Counted from the first letter of the stretch, positions 1 to 8,716 are shown. The stretch is DNA of 64,000 nt from Candidatus Alistipes merdigallinarum (GCA_019119305.1 DWXH01000019.1:1-64000), one strand, 5' to 3'. Notes: generated by a model not told the origin, from the letters alone. Made by a program: numbers and translations.

Positions 1-36
1 CGTTTATCCTGAGCCAGGATCAAACTCTCCATGATA
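1..36 (-). rRNA. 16S ribosomal RNA, 5' end only (gene continues past the left edge)
   Basis: The first 30 bases are the reverse complement of the very conserved start of bacterial 16S rRNA, including GAGTTTGATCCTGGCTCAG. Only about 36 nt lie in the window; the rest of the gene lies to the left, transcribed leftward. The bases just inside the gene read GGATAAACG, rather than the GGATGAACG I expect for Bacteroides, which fits Alistipes-like Rikenellaceae. The exact mature 5' end is uncertain by a few bases. Confidence 0.95.
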
Positions 37-324
37 TAAAAGATAAATTTAGATTGTTAGAGTCCTGACTGTTTGCATTCCTGAATTTAGGAATTGATAA
101 GTACTACATTTACCTATTTTTCTCAATTATTACCAATAATTCAAAGAACCTTATTTCGTCAAGGAGCTTCATCAAAACCCCTCTTGCGGTCTCTCTAAAA
201 AATGAAGGAAACAGACTGCAAAGATAAATGCTTTTTTCTATTTTTCAAAAGAAAAATCACTTTTTTGCTGACTTATTCTTTCATGCGCTTTTTTGAGAAC
301 TGCCTTATTTCCTTTTGGCGGGTG
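37..324 (-). other. rRNA operon leader, no gene
   Basis: This is an AT-rich stretch of about 290 nt between the promoter at 325-355 and the 16S 5' end. No open frame with coding character was found on either strand. By position it is the transcribed 5' leader of the rRNA operon, where processing and antitermination signals usually sit; I did not recognise a specific boxA motif. Confidence 0.6.
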
Positions 325-355
325 CAAATGTAGGGACTTTTTTTGATTCTGCAAA
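325..355 (-). promoter_or_regulatory. rRNA promoter of Bacteroidetes type
   Basis: On the minus strand a -33 box TTTG (355-352) is followed after 19 nt by TACATTTG (332-325), a full match to the Bacteroidetes sigma-ABfr consensus TTTG-N19..21-TAnnTTTG. Transcription should start near 318 and run left into the 16S gene. No other candidate between proS and the rRNA is as good. Confidence 0.75.
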
Positions 356-475
356 TTATAAAGAATTTTTTTTAGTTTTTTTTACCGTTAAAATGGTCTG
401 GTGATTGATTGTTGCTATGGTAATTGATTGTAGATCAAGGAGTGGTATGCAAAGGGCGAAAATGTCGGTTTTTAT

Positions 476-510
476 GAAAAAAAAAGAGGGACGATACAAT
501 CGCCCCTCTT
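476..510 (-). terminator. Rho-independent terminator of proS
   Basis: A 12-bp stem (484-495 with 499-510, one A-C mismatch, 3-nt loop) is followed on the minus strand by a run of about nine T (A-run 476-485 on the plus strand). It lies just downstream of the proS stop codon and separates proS from the rRNA promoter. Confidence 0.8.
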
Positions 511-528
511 GGATTTTGTACTGAAAAA

Positions 529-2013
529 TTAATAGCTTCTTGCGAAAATAACACGGCGATGTGACGGCTTCCCGCTAATTATGCATCGTCCCTCTTCTGC
601 CGGAGCATCTACCGGAATACAACGGATCGTCGCTTTCGTCTCGTTTTTGATCTGTTCTTCGGTCTCCGGCGTCCCGTCCCAATGGGCCAGAATAAAGCCG
701 CCTTTGCTGTCCAGAACCTCTTTGAACTCTTCGTATGTGTCCACACGGGTGATCATGCTGTCGCGGAATTTAAGCGCTTTTTCATAAATTCCCTGTTGGA
801 TCGCATCGAGTAGCTTTTCAATGCGATCTTCGATTCCCTCTTGTGAAACGGTCTCTTTTTCGAGCGTGTCGCGACGCATGATCTCAACGGTCCCGTTAGT
901 GAAGTCCCGTTGTCCCATAGCCAGTCGGATCGGTACACCTTTAAGCTCATATTCGGCGAACTTGAATCCGGTACGGACATTATCCCTCGAATCGATTTTA
1001 ACGCTGATCCCCCGTTTTTTTAATTCCGAGGCAATGGCCTCGAGACGTTCTACAACGCGGGCAAGCTCCTCTTCCCCTTTATATATAGGGATCATGACAA
1101 CTTGAATCGGGGCAAGTTTCGGGGGCAACACCAGACCGTTATTGTCCGAATGGGCCATGATGAGCGCTCCCATCAGGCGTGTCGACACGCCCCACGAAGT
1201 GGCCCAAACGTAGTCGAGTTTTCCCTCCTGATTGGTGAACTGTACATCAAAGGCTTTTGCGAAGTTTTGTCCCAGAAAATGAGAGGTGCCGCTTTGCAGG
1301 GCTTTCCCGTCCTGCATCATGGCTTCGATGGTCAGCGTATCGTCTGCTCCGGCGAAACGTTCGCTGTCGCTCTTGTGTCCGACGATCACCGGAAGGCTCA
1401 TCCATTTCTCCGCGAATTCGGCATATACACCGATCATTTTTTTTGCCTCTGCGAGTGCTTCCTCTTTTGTCGCATGGGCGGTATGTCCCTCCTGCCACAA
1501 AAATTCGGCGGTACGCAGGAATAGTCGTGTCCGCATCTCCCAGCGAACCACATTGGCCCATTGATTACACAAGATCGGCAGGTCCCGATAGGATTGAATC
1601 CAATTCTTGTAAGTATTCCAAATAATGGTTTCCGACGTGGGGCGAACGATCAACTCCTCTTCGAGCTTGGCATCGGGATCCACGACCACGCCTTTCCCTT
1701 CCGGATCGTTTTTCAGCCGATAGTGGGTGACGACAGCACACTCCTTTGCAAACCCTTCAACGTGATGGGCCTCCTTGCTAAAAAATGATTTGGGAATGAA
1801 TACCGGGAAGTAGGCGTTTTCATGCCCCGTCTCTTTAAACATGCGGTCCAATGCTCCCTGCATCTTCTCCCAGATTGCATATCCGTAAGGTTTGATTACC
1901 ATACATCCCCGTACTGCCGAGTTCTCGGCTAATCCGGCCTTTACGACCAGGTCGTTATACCACTGCGAGTAATTTTCTTCTCTCGGAGTTAAATCTTTCA
2001 GCTCTTTTGCCAT
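529..2013 (-). CDS. proS: Prolyl-tRNA synthetase, short archaeal/eukaryote-like type
   Basis: Charges tRNA-Pro with proline in the cytoplasm. The 494-residue length and the absence of the roughly 180-residue insertion domain of the E. coli enzyme place it in the archaeal/eukaryote-like class common in Bacteroidetes. Class-II motif 2 is visible around residues 120-175 (RPTSETIIW; later [14 protein letters not shown]) and motif 3 near residues 270-300 ([12 protein letters not shown]). The chain ends in Arg-Ser-Tyr; a C-terminal tyrosine is typical of this class. The gene stands alone between its own terminator and a -7 box about 45 nt upstream. The start Met-Ala-Lys-Glu-Leu is the first ATG and fits the family. 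Confidence 0.97.
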   Translation of the reverse strand: MAKELKDLTPREENYSQWYNDLVVKAGLAENSAVRGCMVIKPYGYAIWEKMQGALDRMFKETGHENAYFPVFIPKSFFSKEAHHVEGFAKECAVVTHYRLKNDPEGKGVVVDPDAKLEEELIVRPTSETIIWNTYKNWIQSYRDLPILCNQWANVVRWEMRTRLFLRTAEFLWQEGHTAHATKEEALAEAKKMIGVYAEFAEKWMSLPVIVGHKSDSERFAGADDTLTIEAMMQDGKALQSGTSHFLGQNFAKAFDVQFTNQEGKLDYVWATSWGVSTRLMGALIMAHSDNNGLVLPPKLAPIQVVMIPIYKGEEELARVVERLEAIASELKKRGISVKIDSRDNVRTGFKFAEYELKGVPIRLAMGQRDFTNGTVEIMRRDTLEKETVSQEGIEDRIEKLLDAIQQGIYEKALKFRDSMITRVDTYEEFKEVLDSKGGFILAHWDGTPETEEQIKNETKATIRCIPVDAPAEEGRCIISGKPSHRRVIFARSY

Positions 2014-2059
2014 ATTTCGTTTTGTTCGGTTATACTATATATACTATCTATTGCGTTTA

Positions 2060-2067
2060 CAAAGGTA
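2060..2067 (-). promoter_or_regulatory. proS promoter -7 box
   Basis: TACCTTTG on the minus strand matches TAnnTTTG and lies 47 nt before the proS start codon. No clear -33 TTTG was found at the right distance. Confidence 0.5.
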
Positions 2068-2099
2068 TACTATTTTTCTGATTTTATAGAAATATTGAG

Positions 2100-2107
2100 T
2101 ATCTTTG
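2100..2107 (+). promoter_or_regulatory. Promoter -7 box for the Trp-rich lipoprotein operon
   Basis: TATCTTTG matches TAnnTTTG. Transcription from here would give a 5' untranslated leader of about 140-155 nt. It also shows that in-frame start codons before about 2115 cannot be used. It is almost back to back with the divergent proS promoter. Confidence 0.5.
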
Positions 2108-2271
2108 AACATTGTAGTCTTAAAAGAGTGGTACTGTGGGTTTATGTTATGATGCAACGATTTGCGACAGTCGATCATCTATTAAAAACAGGTATAAAAT
2201 TATACCTGAAGCAACTTTTTGGGTATGATTTTCGTTATATTATAAACACAGCGAACATGCGACGGAATATT

Positions 2272-3555
2272 ATGGAAAGTAAAAGATTTATTGCTGCTTT
2301 AAGCGGGATATTGGCCGTAATCTTTTTCGGGGGGTGTAGTGCAACGGTGTATTCCGGGTCATCGGCTTCTGTCAGTGATGATTTATACGCTCCGCGGGAT
2401 AGAAACGAATTGATCGCTGCCCGGGCAGAATACAAAGCCCGACTGCTTGCAGAACAACAAGCAGCGGAAGAAGCAGAACAGAAACGAAGGGAGGAGATCG
2501 CTCGGACAATCGCCGAAATCCAGCAACAGGAGACGCAACAGGAGGAGCTTTCATACAGTAGTGTCCTCTCTGACGGTATTCAGGATTCTTACGAAAGGCG
2601 ACTCAGGGGGATCAGTTCGCCTTCGTACAAAACGCCAGGTAGTTACGTGGATGCGGCGACGAGTACAACAGCCCGGTATGCTTCGGCTTATGATCCGGCC
2701 TTTTATAACGTTATGGTATCGGGAGATGAGATTTGGGTAGAACCGAAGTATGTTTCCTCGTTTTTCGGGGACTGGGGAGCGACCAATGTAACCATCAATT
2801 TAGGCTTGTGGGGATATCCTTCATGGACGTGGTGGAACAGCCCCTGGTGGTGGGGGTGGAGTCCTACGTGGAGTTGGAACTGGAACTGGGGATGGAACCA
2901 TTACGGTTGGTATTCTCCATGGTATAATAACTTTTGGTTCTCTTGGGGGGGCTGGTATCCCTATTATGGATGGGGAGGCTGGTATGGCCCTCATTGGCCG
3001 CACGGTCCACACTATTGGGGGCATGGCGGATATTGGGGATACCCCAAATATAACAGCCGCAATACGGTGTATGGTAAACCCAGAAATTCGTCGGGAGTGT
3101 ACTATCCCTCATATATGGGCGGTTCGGGTACCTCCAGCTATCGTCGGGGCGGAAGTTCATCCTATCGGTCAAGCGATACAAGTGTCCCCTCTATCAACAA
3201 CAGCGGTTCGTCTTCTTACAGAAGAGGTTCTGTAAGTTCGGGAAATTCGGGGAGTACTTCTTATCGGAACGATAGCGGGACGAAAGGCAGTACCTCTTCT
3301 TCGCCTTATGACGTATACCGTCGTCAGCAAAAGAGCGGAAGTTCTTCATCGTCATCCTACATAAATGGTACGAAGAGTTCTTCAGGTAGTACTACCACGA
3401 CAACTCCGTCTTATCGAAGAAATACAACGCCTTCTGCAGCTCCTTCTTCTTCCGGAAGTTTTAATCGGGGTAGTGTCGGCGGAGGTGGTTTCGGCGGCGG
3501 AAGCGTGGGTGGAGGCAGTGCTCCTCGCTCAGGCGGCGGAAGCTATCGACGGTAG
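2272..3555 (+). CDS. Trp/Gly/Tyr-rich and Ser/Arg-repeat lipoprotein, function unknown
   Basis: Predicted lipoprotein of 427 residues: a short hydrophobic signal ends in FFGGC with the lipidated Cys at 22. Residues about 45-92 are a charged Q/E/A-rich helical segment. Residues 168-255 contain 24 tryptophans in 88 positions, with many Gly and Tyr. The remainder (about 270-427) is Ser/Gly-rich with recurring SYRR, SSYR and YRR units and a Gly-rich tail. I do not recognise a catalytic domain. ATG at 2257 (five residues longer) is an equally possible start. The next gene, an outer-membrane barrel, begins 55 nt downstream on the same strand, so co-transcription is likely. A surface-exposed or periplasmic structural role is inference only. 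Confidence 0.8.
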   Translation: MESKRFIAALSGILAVIFFGGCSATVYSGSSASVSDDLYAPRDRNELIAARAEYKARLLAEQQAAEEAEQKRREEIARTIAEIQQQETQQEELSYSSVLSDGIQDSYERRLRGISSPSYKTPGSYVDAATSTTARYASAYDPAFYNVMVSGDEIWVEPKYVSSFFGDWGATNVTINLGLWGYPSWTWWNSPWWWGWSPTWSWNWNWGWNHYGWYSPWYNNFWFSWGGWYPYYGWGGWYGPHWPHGPHYWGHGGYWGYPKYNSRNTVYGKPRNSSGVYYPSYMGGSGTSSYRRGGSSSYRSSDTSVPSINNSGSSSYRRGSVSSGNSGSTSYRNDSGTKGSTSSSPYDVYRRQQKSGSSSSSSYINGTKSSSGSTTTTTPSYRRNTTPSAAPSSSGSFNRGSVGGGGFGGGSVGGGSAPRSGGGSYRR

Positions 3556-3610
3556 TAAATTCGAAAAGAGACAACATCGCAATAAAAAATTTTAACGTAG
3601 TGGTTGATTC

Positions 3611-5182
3611 ATGAAAAAAGTCAGTTTGATCATATTAAGCTTACTTGCCGTCGTGTGGTCTGCAAATGTAAATGCCCAGACGCCGGGAGATCTGCTTCGG
3701 CTATCGCAATACGATTACTCGCTGGGAACAGCCCGTTCGGCTGCCATGGGCGGTGCTTTTGTTTCGCTGGGTGCGGATCTCGCTTCGATTTCGATCAATC
3801 CGGCCGGATTGGGGATGTATCGGGGATCGGAAGTCGGGATTTCATTGTCCGTCCTTTCTACCGATGTGAGCAGCGATTACCTCAACCGAAAAGGAAATGC
3901 ATCGAAAACGAAATTTGCACCCGGTAACATTGGAGCTTCGTTCGAAATGTATCGCGGTCCCGGTTCGTTGACCAGTTTTTCGTTGGGTGTGGCATATAAC
4001 AGGATGATTGATTTCAGTAATTCGTCGATGGCTTTTGGTTCGGGAGCAGCACACTCGATTACCGAATATTTTTCGGAAAAGCTAAGGGGACTACCTGAAT
4101 CGACATTGCTGGGGCCGGAATCGCAGCCATATATCCCGTTCGATAACTACGGGATCGATCGATGGGGGGCCATTTTGGGTTACCAGACCGGAATCATGAG
4201 CCCGGTGGAGGCAGGCAGCACGTTCTATTCACCATGGGGCGTACTGTCTCAAACGGCAACGATCAATCCGGTATTGAGGAAATTGCAGGAGGGGAGCGTG
4301 GGTGAATACTCGCTTGCCGGCGGATTTAATTTCCAGAACTCTTTCTATTTCGGATTGGCTGTCGGGATTCAGGACATTTACTATAAAAACGAGAGTAATT
4401 ATTTCGAATCTTATACTGGAAATGAGGCGACGTTGCTCAATATGAATTACATCCAAAGGTTGAGAATGGATGGTACCGGTGTGAATTTCAAGATCGGTGT
4501 TGTGGCCCGTCCTACCGACAACCTGAGAATCGGACTTGCAGTGCATACGCCTACTTTTATCAACATCAATGAGGAGTATGTCGAATATATGTCGGCAAAC
4601 TATTCGGGGCAGGCGCCGAACGGTTATTTGGACACACCTTTCTCGCTGAATGAGTACAGAATCCAGACGCCTACCCGTTTGATGGCCGGTCTGTCCTACA
4701 CATTTCCGGGTATCGGTTTGATCAGTGCCGACTATGAACGGGTGTGGTATAACGGAATGCGGTTACGGGATATGTCCGGAGGAAACTGGTCCTATGAAAC
4801 GGTGATTCGGGATGAGGTACAGGAGTTGTACAAGGCGGCGAACAATTTCCGTGTCGGAGTCGAACTTACTCCGTTGTCGAATCTGTTCGTGCGGGCCGGA
4901 TATGCAAATTATGGAGACTGCCAAAGTTCATCCGATTTCATTTTCAGCAACCAGATGAATGTACGCTCATATCAGAGCTATTCGGCGGGTATCGGATATC
5001 GGTTCAAGGGGAATTTCTATACCGATCTGACCTATGTCTATACGGATTATAAGTATGCGCCGTATGATATTTTCTATTATGCCGAAGGCTCGGGCAGCGA
5101 TCGATTCGAGCTTGCTTCCGAGGTCATACAGCCGAAAGCCTCCCGTCATATCGTGACATTGAGCCTTGGACTCAAGTTCTGA
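3611..5182 (+). CDS. FadL/TodX-like outer-membrane transport barrel
   Basis: A 523-residue outer-membrane beta-barrel protein. It has a signal peptide of about 22 residues ending ANVNA. The early segment AMGGAFVSLGADLASISINPAGLGMYRG is characteristic of the Bacteroidetes branch of the FadL/TodX family, often labelled hemin receptor. Alternating aromatic and polar strands run through the chain, which ends in a short beta-strand finishing with Phe, as outer-membrane barrels do. The family carries hydrophobic molecules across the outer membrane; the substrate cannot be told from sequence. The gene follows the Trp-rich lipoprotein and is closed by a strong hairpin terminator. Confidence 0.85.
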   Translation: MKKVSLIILSLLAVVWSANVNAQTPGDLLRLSQYDYSLGTARSAAMGGAFVSLGADLASISINPAGLGMYRGSEVGISLSVLSTDVSSDYLNRKGNASKTKFAPGNIGASFEMYRGPGSLTSFSLGVAYNRMIDFSNSSMAFGSGAAHSITEYFSEKLRGLPESTLLGPESQPYIPFDNYGIDRWGAILGYQTGIMSPVEAGSTFYSPWGVLSQTATINPVLRKLQEGSVGEYSLAGGFNFQNSFYFGLAVGIQDIYYKNESNYFESYTGNEATLLNMNYIQRLRMDGTGVNFKIGVVARPTDNLRIGLAVHTPTFININEEYVEYMSANYSGQAPNGYLDTPFSLNEYRIQTPTRLMAGLSYTFPGIGLISADYERVWYNGMRLRDMSGGNWSYETVIRDEVQELYKAANNFRVGVELTPLSNLFVRAGYANYGDCQSSSDFIFSNQMNVRSYQSYSAGIGYRFKGNFYTDLTYVYTDYKYAPYDIFYYAEGSGSDRFELASEVIQPKASRHIVTLSLGLKF

Positions 5183-5210
5183 TCGGAGGGGCGGTGATAA
5201 AGAGTGATAA

Positions 5211-5249
5211 AAAAGGGGAGAGAGCTGCAAAAAAGCTCTCTCCCCTTTT
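5211..5249. terminator. Strong bidirectional terminator after the FadL-like gene
   Basis: A perfect 16-bp stem (5211-5226 with 5234-5249) with a 7-nt loop, A-rich on the left and T-rich on the right, so it can work in both directions. It ends the operon at 5182 and could also stop leftward transcripts from the orphan gene at 5588-6019. Confidence 0.9.
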
Positions 5250-5587
5250 CTGTGTTTAAAAATTATGGACTTTTTTATGGACTCTTCTTCAGCGAGGAAG
5301 AATATTGATGCGTTCTTAAATTTGGAATAACTATTAAATTTTTGACAATCAATTAGTGTGGATTTGGTTTATTTGGGTAGTAGGGCTTAGTTGTTTTAAA
5401 ATTTGTTTGGATAAAATGCAATTGTGTAATAATGTTTGTAATTTGTAAACTAATAGGATTGAATACACTCTCGGACTACTAATGGAAACGCTACAAACTT
5501 GATAAGGGCTGTTTGGAATTATGTTAGGTTACAGAACAGCTCCGTAAAATATAATTTACACTACATTAGCGATAATAATATTAGTTG
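5250..5587. other. AT-rich intergenic stretch, no gene seen
   Basis: This stretch is visibly richer in A+T than the flanking genes and holds no convincing coding frame. A short direct repeat TATGGACT occurs twice near 5263-5283, followed by a small stem (CTTC...GAAG). I see no tRNA, integrase or insertion-sequence remnant. It forms the left half of an island around the orphan gene at 5588. Confidence 0.5.
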
Positions 5588-6019
5588 TTAAAATATTCTG
5601 AAATGTTTTATGAGGGAAAGCAAATAGTTTGAACATTGTTCATTAGCTATTTCTTGCTTGTCGATGTCTTCCTCTTCCGCTTTCATAACAATGGTTGCAT
5701 AGAGATCAAATTTCATAGCATCTTCAAAGGGTTTATATATCCTTCCACGCATAAATTTCAGATTACAAGCACAAACTACTGCATCGTAATCATGATACTT
5801 TTCACAACATTCCTTAAGTAACCAAGGATAATCTCCCCAAGTAGAAATGACTAGTTTTATTTTTTTCCCTTCGTTAAAAAAAATATATTCCCAATCATTG
5901 TTTCCTTTTGAGATTTTTGAAGGATTAATATATGTTTCCTTTTCGATCTTGCATGCAAGTTTGTTAAGACATTGAGTCTTCCCACAATGTTCTTTGCCAG
6001 CTAATACAATAAGTTTCAT
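5588..6019 (-). CDS. Orphan small P-loop NTPase-like protein
   Basis: A 143-residue soluble protein beginning Met-Lys-Leu-Ile-Val-Leu-Ala followed by a Walker A motif GKEHCGKT (residues 8-15; fits GxxxxGKT). The middle has VISTWGDYPWLL and then YDAVVCACNLKFMRGR, where a hydrophobic strand after an Asp could serve as Walker B, though no textbook DExx box is present. It carries several Cys residues and no signal peptide. The P-loop at the very N-terminus resembles small nucleotide or nucleoside kinases and G-protein-like folds, but I cannot assign a family. Codon use is clearly more AT-rich than its neighbours, it stands alone, and it is flanked by AT-rich non-coding DNA, all suggesting recent acquisition. 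Confidence 0.75.
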   Translation of the reverse strand: MKLIVLAGKEHCGKTQCLNKLACKIEKETYINPSKISKGNNDWEYIFFNEGKKIKLVISTWGDYPWLLKECCEKYHDYDAVVCACNLKFMRGRIYKPFEDAMKFDLYATIVMKAEEEDIDKQEIANEQCSNYLLSLIKHFRIF

Positions 6020-6420
6020 AAAATGATGGTTTATATTTTTGTAAAATTAGTGATAATAACGAAAAATTTAAAATACAACATAATAAATGTTAATGCTAAG
6101 ATAATTCAAAAAAAACATTGTGCGCAACTTTTTTATCGTATTTCAATAAATTTGTTCAGTCTCAAGTCCGTTGAACAAATTCAAAAGAATCTTATGTGAT
6201 TAAATATATTTGACCATTATTGTTTTATAATCGCCTCAGCACGTCTCATATGGTGCGGTTTGTTTGTGCGAATTTCATTGATTATGATGTAATACATTGA
6301 TAATTAATACGGATAAATTTCTTCAATTAAGAAGTGAGAGAGTAATCCCTTTTATGACTGATCGGAGATTGCGAGATGAAGGGGGTGTCTTGTAGAGCTG
6401 TTTCAGCAAAATCCATAGGT
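6020..6420. other. AT-rich intergenic stretch with an inverted repeat
   Basis: About 400 nt without a convincing gene. It contains the inverted repeat at 6149-6181 and a TATATTTG box on the plus strand (6205-6212) that matches TAnnTTTG but leads into no gene. A -7-like TAATTTTA on the minus strand (6049-6042) may serve the orphan P-loop gene. Confidence 0.5.
6149..6181. repeat. 10-bp inverted repeat, 13-nt spacer
   Basis: AATTTGTTCA (6149-6158) and TGAACAAATT (6172-6181) are exact inverted copies. They lie about 130 nt upstream of the orphan P-loop gene. No T-run follows, so it is more likely a protein-binding site or RNA hairpin than a terminator. Confidence 0.6.
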
Positions 6421-7074
6421 TTAGATCTCGACTAAATGGTGTTTGATGGCGTAGACGACCAGATTGGCTGTGTTTTTGCACCCCGTTTTGGCCAAAATGT
6501 TGGAGCGATGTTTGTCGACCGTGCGTTTTGAGATAAACAGTGCGTCGGCGATTTCGTTGTTCGACTCTCCGCGGCAGATGTGGAGCAGAATTTCCGATTC
6601 CCGTTGGGAAAGTTGCTCGGGACTATCCTCGGGGACGGACGATGGGGTGGACTTGAGATTGCTGACCAGATTGAACAACAATTCTTGTGAGAAAAAGCTT
6701 CCCCCTTCCGCAACAGCCTCGATCGCTGCGACGACGTCCTTAATTTCCGAGTTTTTCAAAATAAAACCCTTTACCCCGAGAGAAACCATTTTGAAATAGT
6801 AGTCTTCGTCGCCGTACATCGACAACGTAATGATTTTCAGATCAGGCCAGCGTTTCAGAGCCTCTTCTGCTGCGACTATTCCGTTCATTCGGGGCATTTC
6901 GATATCGAGCAATACGATATCGGGCATCTTTTTTTCGAGCAGTTCGAGTAACTCGATACCATCAGAAGCCTCTCCGATGACGTCAATACCCGCAACTCCA
7001 CTCAATAAAGTGCGTAGACCGTTCCGAAATAGCGTATGATCATCTGCTAAGACAATTTTGCACGTCTGTTCCAT
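6421..7074 (-). CDS. NarL/LuxR-family response regulator
   Basis: A 217-residue DNA-binding response regulator. The receiver domain (1-120) shows the acidic pair Asp11-Asp12, phosphoacceptor Asp57 in DIVLLDIEMP, and the conserved Lys106 in GFILKNS. The C-terminal LuxR-type helix-turn-helix (about 152-215) has LSQRESEILLHICRG and NEIADALFISKRTVDKH. It is encoded 8 nt after the histidine kinase, its evident partner. No target operon is apparent next to the pair, so what it controls cannot be read from context. Confidence 0.95.
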   Translation of the reverse strand: MEQTCKIVLADDHTLFRNGLRTLLSGVAGIDVIGEASDGIELLELLEKKMPDIVLLDIEMPRMNGIVAAEEALKRWPDLKIITLSMYGDEDYYFKMVSLGVKGFILKNSEIKDVVAAIEAVAEGGSFFSQELLFNLVSNLKSTPSSVPEDSPEQLSQRESEILLHICRGESNNEIADALFISKRTVDKHRSNILAKTGCKNTANLVVYAIKHHLVEI

Positions 7075-7082
7075 AGTCCGAA

Positions 7083-8015
7083 TTATGTATGTATCTCGAT
7101 TTGAGTAGCCATTCCTTTACCCGGTGTACTTTTCATCGTCATATTCCCTTTTAATGAACGAATGCGGGAGCGGATGTTGACAATACCCATTCCCTGCTGC
7201 TCTTGCGCGGAAACGTCGAAACCGCAACCGTTGTCCCGGTAGTCGAGCCGCAGCACTTCGTCTGCATACACCAATGATATGGTGACCTGTGTAGCCCCTG
7301 AGTGTTTCAGACTGTTGTTGATCAGTTCGCAAATGACCCGATAGAGGATCACTTCGATATCCATGTCGAACCGTTCGGTTCTCAGGTTCGTCGAATAGTT
7401 GATCCGCATCGAACTGCGGGGCAGCTTGTTGATAAAATTCGAGACGGCTCGAGACAGTCCGAAATCATTCAGAATATGCGGGCTTAGGTTGATCGAGATC
7501 TCCCTCAGGCTGCGAATGGCTTCGTCGATCACGTAGTTGGCGTTGCGGAGAATCTCTTTGGAACGCTCGTCCTCCATATTGGAGAGGGCTGAAATCGACA
7601 TTTTTGCCGATGATAACAACGGCCCCAATCCATCATGCAGATCTTTTGAAAAGCGTTGCCGTTCCTTTTCTTCGGTCCGCAAAATGGTGTTCAGAATACG
7701 CCGTTCACTGATGCGCTGTTGAAGTTCCGTTCGGGTGATGTAATCAAAAATCTTTTGTACAAGCAGCATACCGACGGCAAAGCAGAGCGATACGGCGATT
7801 CCCAACCACACCGTGACTTCGGACGGAAGTTGTACGCTTGTCCAGTTCTTGATTCGGAAATATTCCCCGAGCCGCAGAACAGCCAAACAGGTCAGACCTA
7901 CCGTAAACAGCATCCACGAGAGATTGTATTTTGTCCGACGGGAGAGCCGGATAGCAACGATCGTAGCGAAAATTTGCAGCACAATCGTGATAATCAATAG
8001 TATCTCCTTAACCAT
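7083..8015 (-). CDS. NarX/DesK-type sensor histidine kinase
   Basis: A 310-residue membrane histidine kinase. Three hydrophobic segments are visible (about residues 3-24, 33-50 and 67-87). After a short linker comes a HisKA_3 dimerisation domain with the phosphoacceptor His127 in FSKDLHDGLGPLL. The ATPase domain carries an N-box (ELINNSLKHSGA) and glycine boxes (DNGCGF; GMGIVNI). There is no large extracellular sensor domain, so the signal is probably sensed within the membrane or by a partner. It should phosphorylate the regulator encoded just downstream. A near-match -7 box (TACCTTTA) lies at 8048-8055. Confidence 0.95.
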   Translation of the reverse strand: MVKEILLIITIVLQIFATIVAIRLSRRTKYNLSWMLFTVGLTCLAVLRLGEYFRIKNWTSVQLPSEVTVWLGIAVSLCFAVGMLLVQKIFDYITRTELQQRISERRILNTILRTEEKERQRFSKDLHDGLGPLLSSAKMSISALSNMEDERSKEILRNANYVIDEAIRSLREISINLSPHILNDFGLSRAVSNFINKLPRSSMRINYSTNLRTERFDMDIEVILYRVICELINNSLKHSGATQVTISLVYADEVLRLDYRDNGCGFDVSAQEQQGMGIVNIRSRIRSLKGNMTMKSTPGKGMATQIEIHT

Positions 8016-8115
8016 GATGCCTGTCGGATTTTACATTTTCTTCCTTGTAAAGGTATAAAATTTCCGAAAATCAACTCTGCTTTTCTCTGAAATTCGAAAC
8101 CGATCCCTTTGAAAT

Positions 8116-8147
8116 GTAAAAAGCGGAGCCATTTATCTGCTCCGCTT
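8116..8147 (-). terminator. rplS terminator
   Basis: A 9-bp stem (8121-8129 with 8139-8147, 9-nt loop) is followed on the minus strand by five T. It lies just after the rplS stop codon and before the histidine kinase gene. Confidence 0.8.
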
Positions 8148-8183
8148 CGATTTCGTCCTTTTGTTTCGAATATTTGCAGCAAA

Positions 8184-8555
8184 CTATTTTGCAGCAACCA
8201 CTCTTTTCTTCTCTTTGATCCGGGCTTTTTTACCGGTCAGACCACGCAGATAATAAATGCGTGCACGACGAACGACACCCACTTTGTTCACTTCGATGTG
8301 GTCGATGTGGGGTGAGTAGAGCGGGAAAATACGTTCAACGCCGATACCGTCTGAAATCTTACGGATCGTAAACATCTTGGTGATGCCGCTGCCTTTGATC
8401 TGAATGACCGTGCCTCTAAAGCTCTGGAGACGTTCTTTGTTTCCCTCGACAATCTTATACGTTACGGTAATCGTGTCACCGCTCTTGAACGAAGGAACTT
8501 CCGGTTTCACCCACATAGAATCCTGGGCGATTTTAATCAACTTGTCCATTTCCAA
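8184..8555 (-). CDS. rplS: 50S ribosomal protein L19
   Basis: A 123-residue ribosomal protein that lies at the interface between the large and small subunits. The L19 hallmarks are plain: FKSGDTITVTYKIVEGNKER, SFRGTVIQIKG, FTIRKISDGIGVERIFPLYSP and the Arg/Lys-rich C-terminus with RRARIYYLRGLTGKKARIKE. Length fits the family. It is a single-gene unit with its own -7 box and terminator, rather than sitting with rpsP-rimM-trmD as in many other bacteria. Confidence 0.98.
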   Translation of the reverse strand: MEMDKLIKIAQDSMWVKPEVPSFKSGDTITVTYKIVEGNKERLQSFRGTVIQIKGSGITKMFTIRKISDGIGVERIFPLYSPHIDHIEVNKVGVVRRARIYYLRGLTGKKARIKEKKRVVAAK

Positions 8556-8627
8556 TCAATATTAATTTATAGTGGGAATATTACGGGCCCCTACGTCCTC
8601 GCAAGAGATTCCTGCACTTTGGGAGCA

Positions 8628-8635
8628 CAAAGGTA
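8628..8635 (-). promoter_or_regulatory. rplS promoter -7 box
   Basis: TACCTTTG on the minus strand, 73 nt upstream of the rplS start. An ATTG at 8658-8655 lies 19 nt further up and may serve as a weak -33 box. Confidence 0.5.
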
Positions 8636-8716
8636 GTGCTTTCTCCCGAAAAAACAATACGTTCCTTTAAATTTTGTATCCGAAGAACAAAAATTGCGCC
8701 CTTCAGATACGGTATT

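Noticed and set aside
37..528. tRNA or small gene between 16S rRNA and proS
   Set aside because: No cloverleaf or open frame found; the region is explained by the rRNA leader, its promoter and the proS terminator.
5250..5587. Remnant of an integrase or attachment site in the AT-rich island
   Set aside because: Only a short direct repeat (TATGGACT) is seen; there is no tRNA target, no matching repeat at the other edge and no integrase frame.
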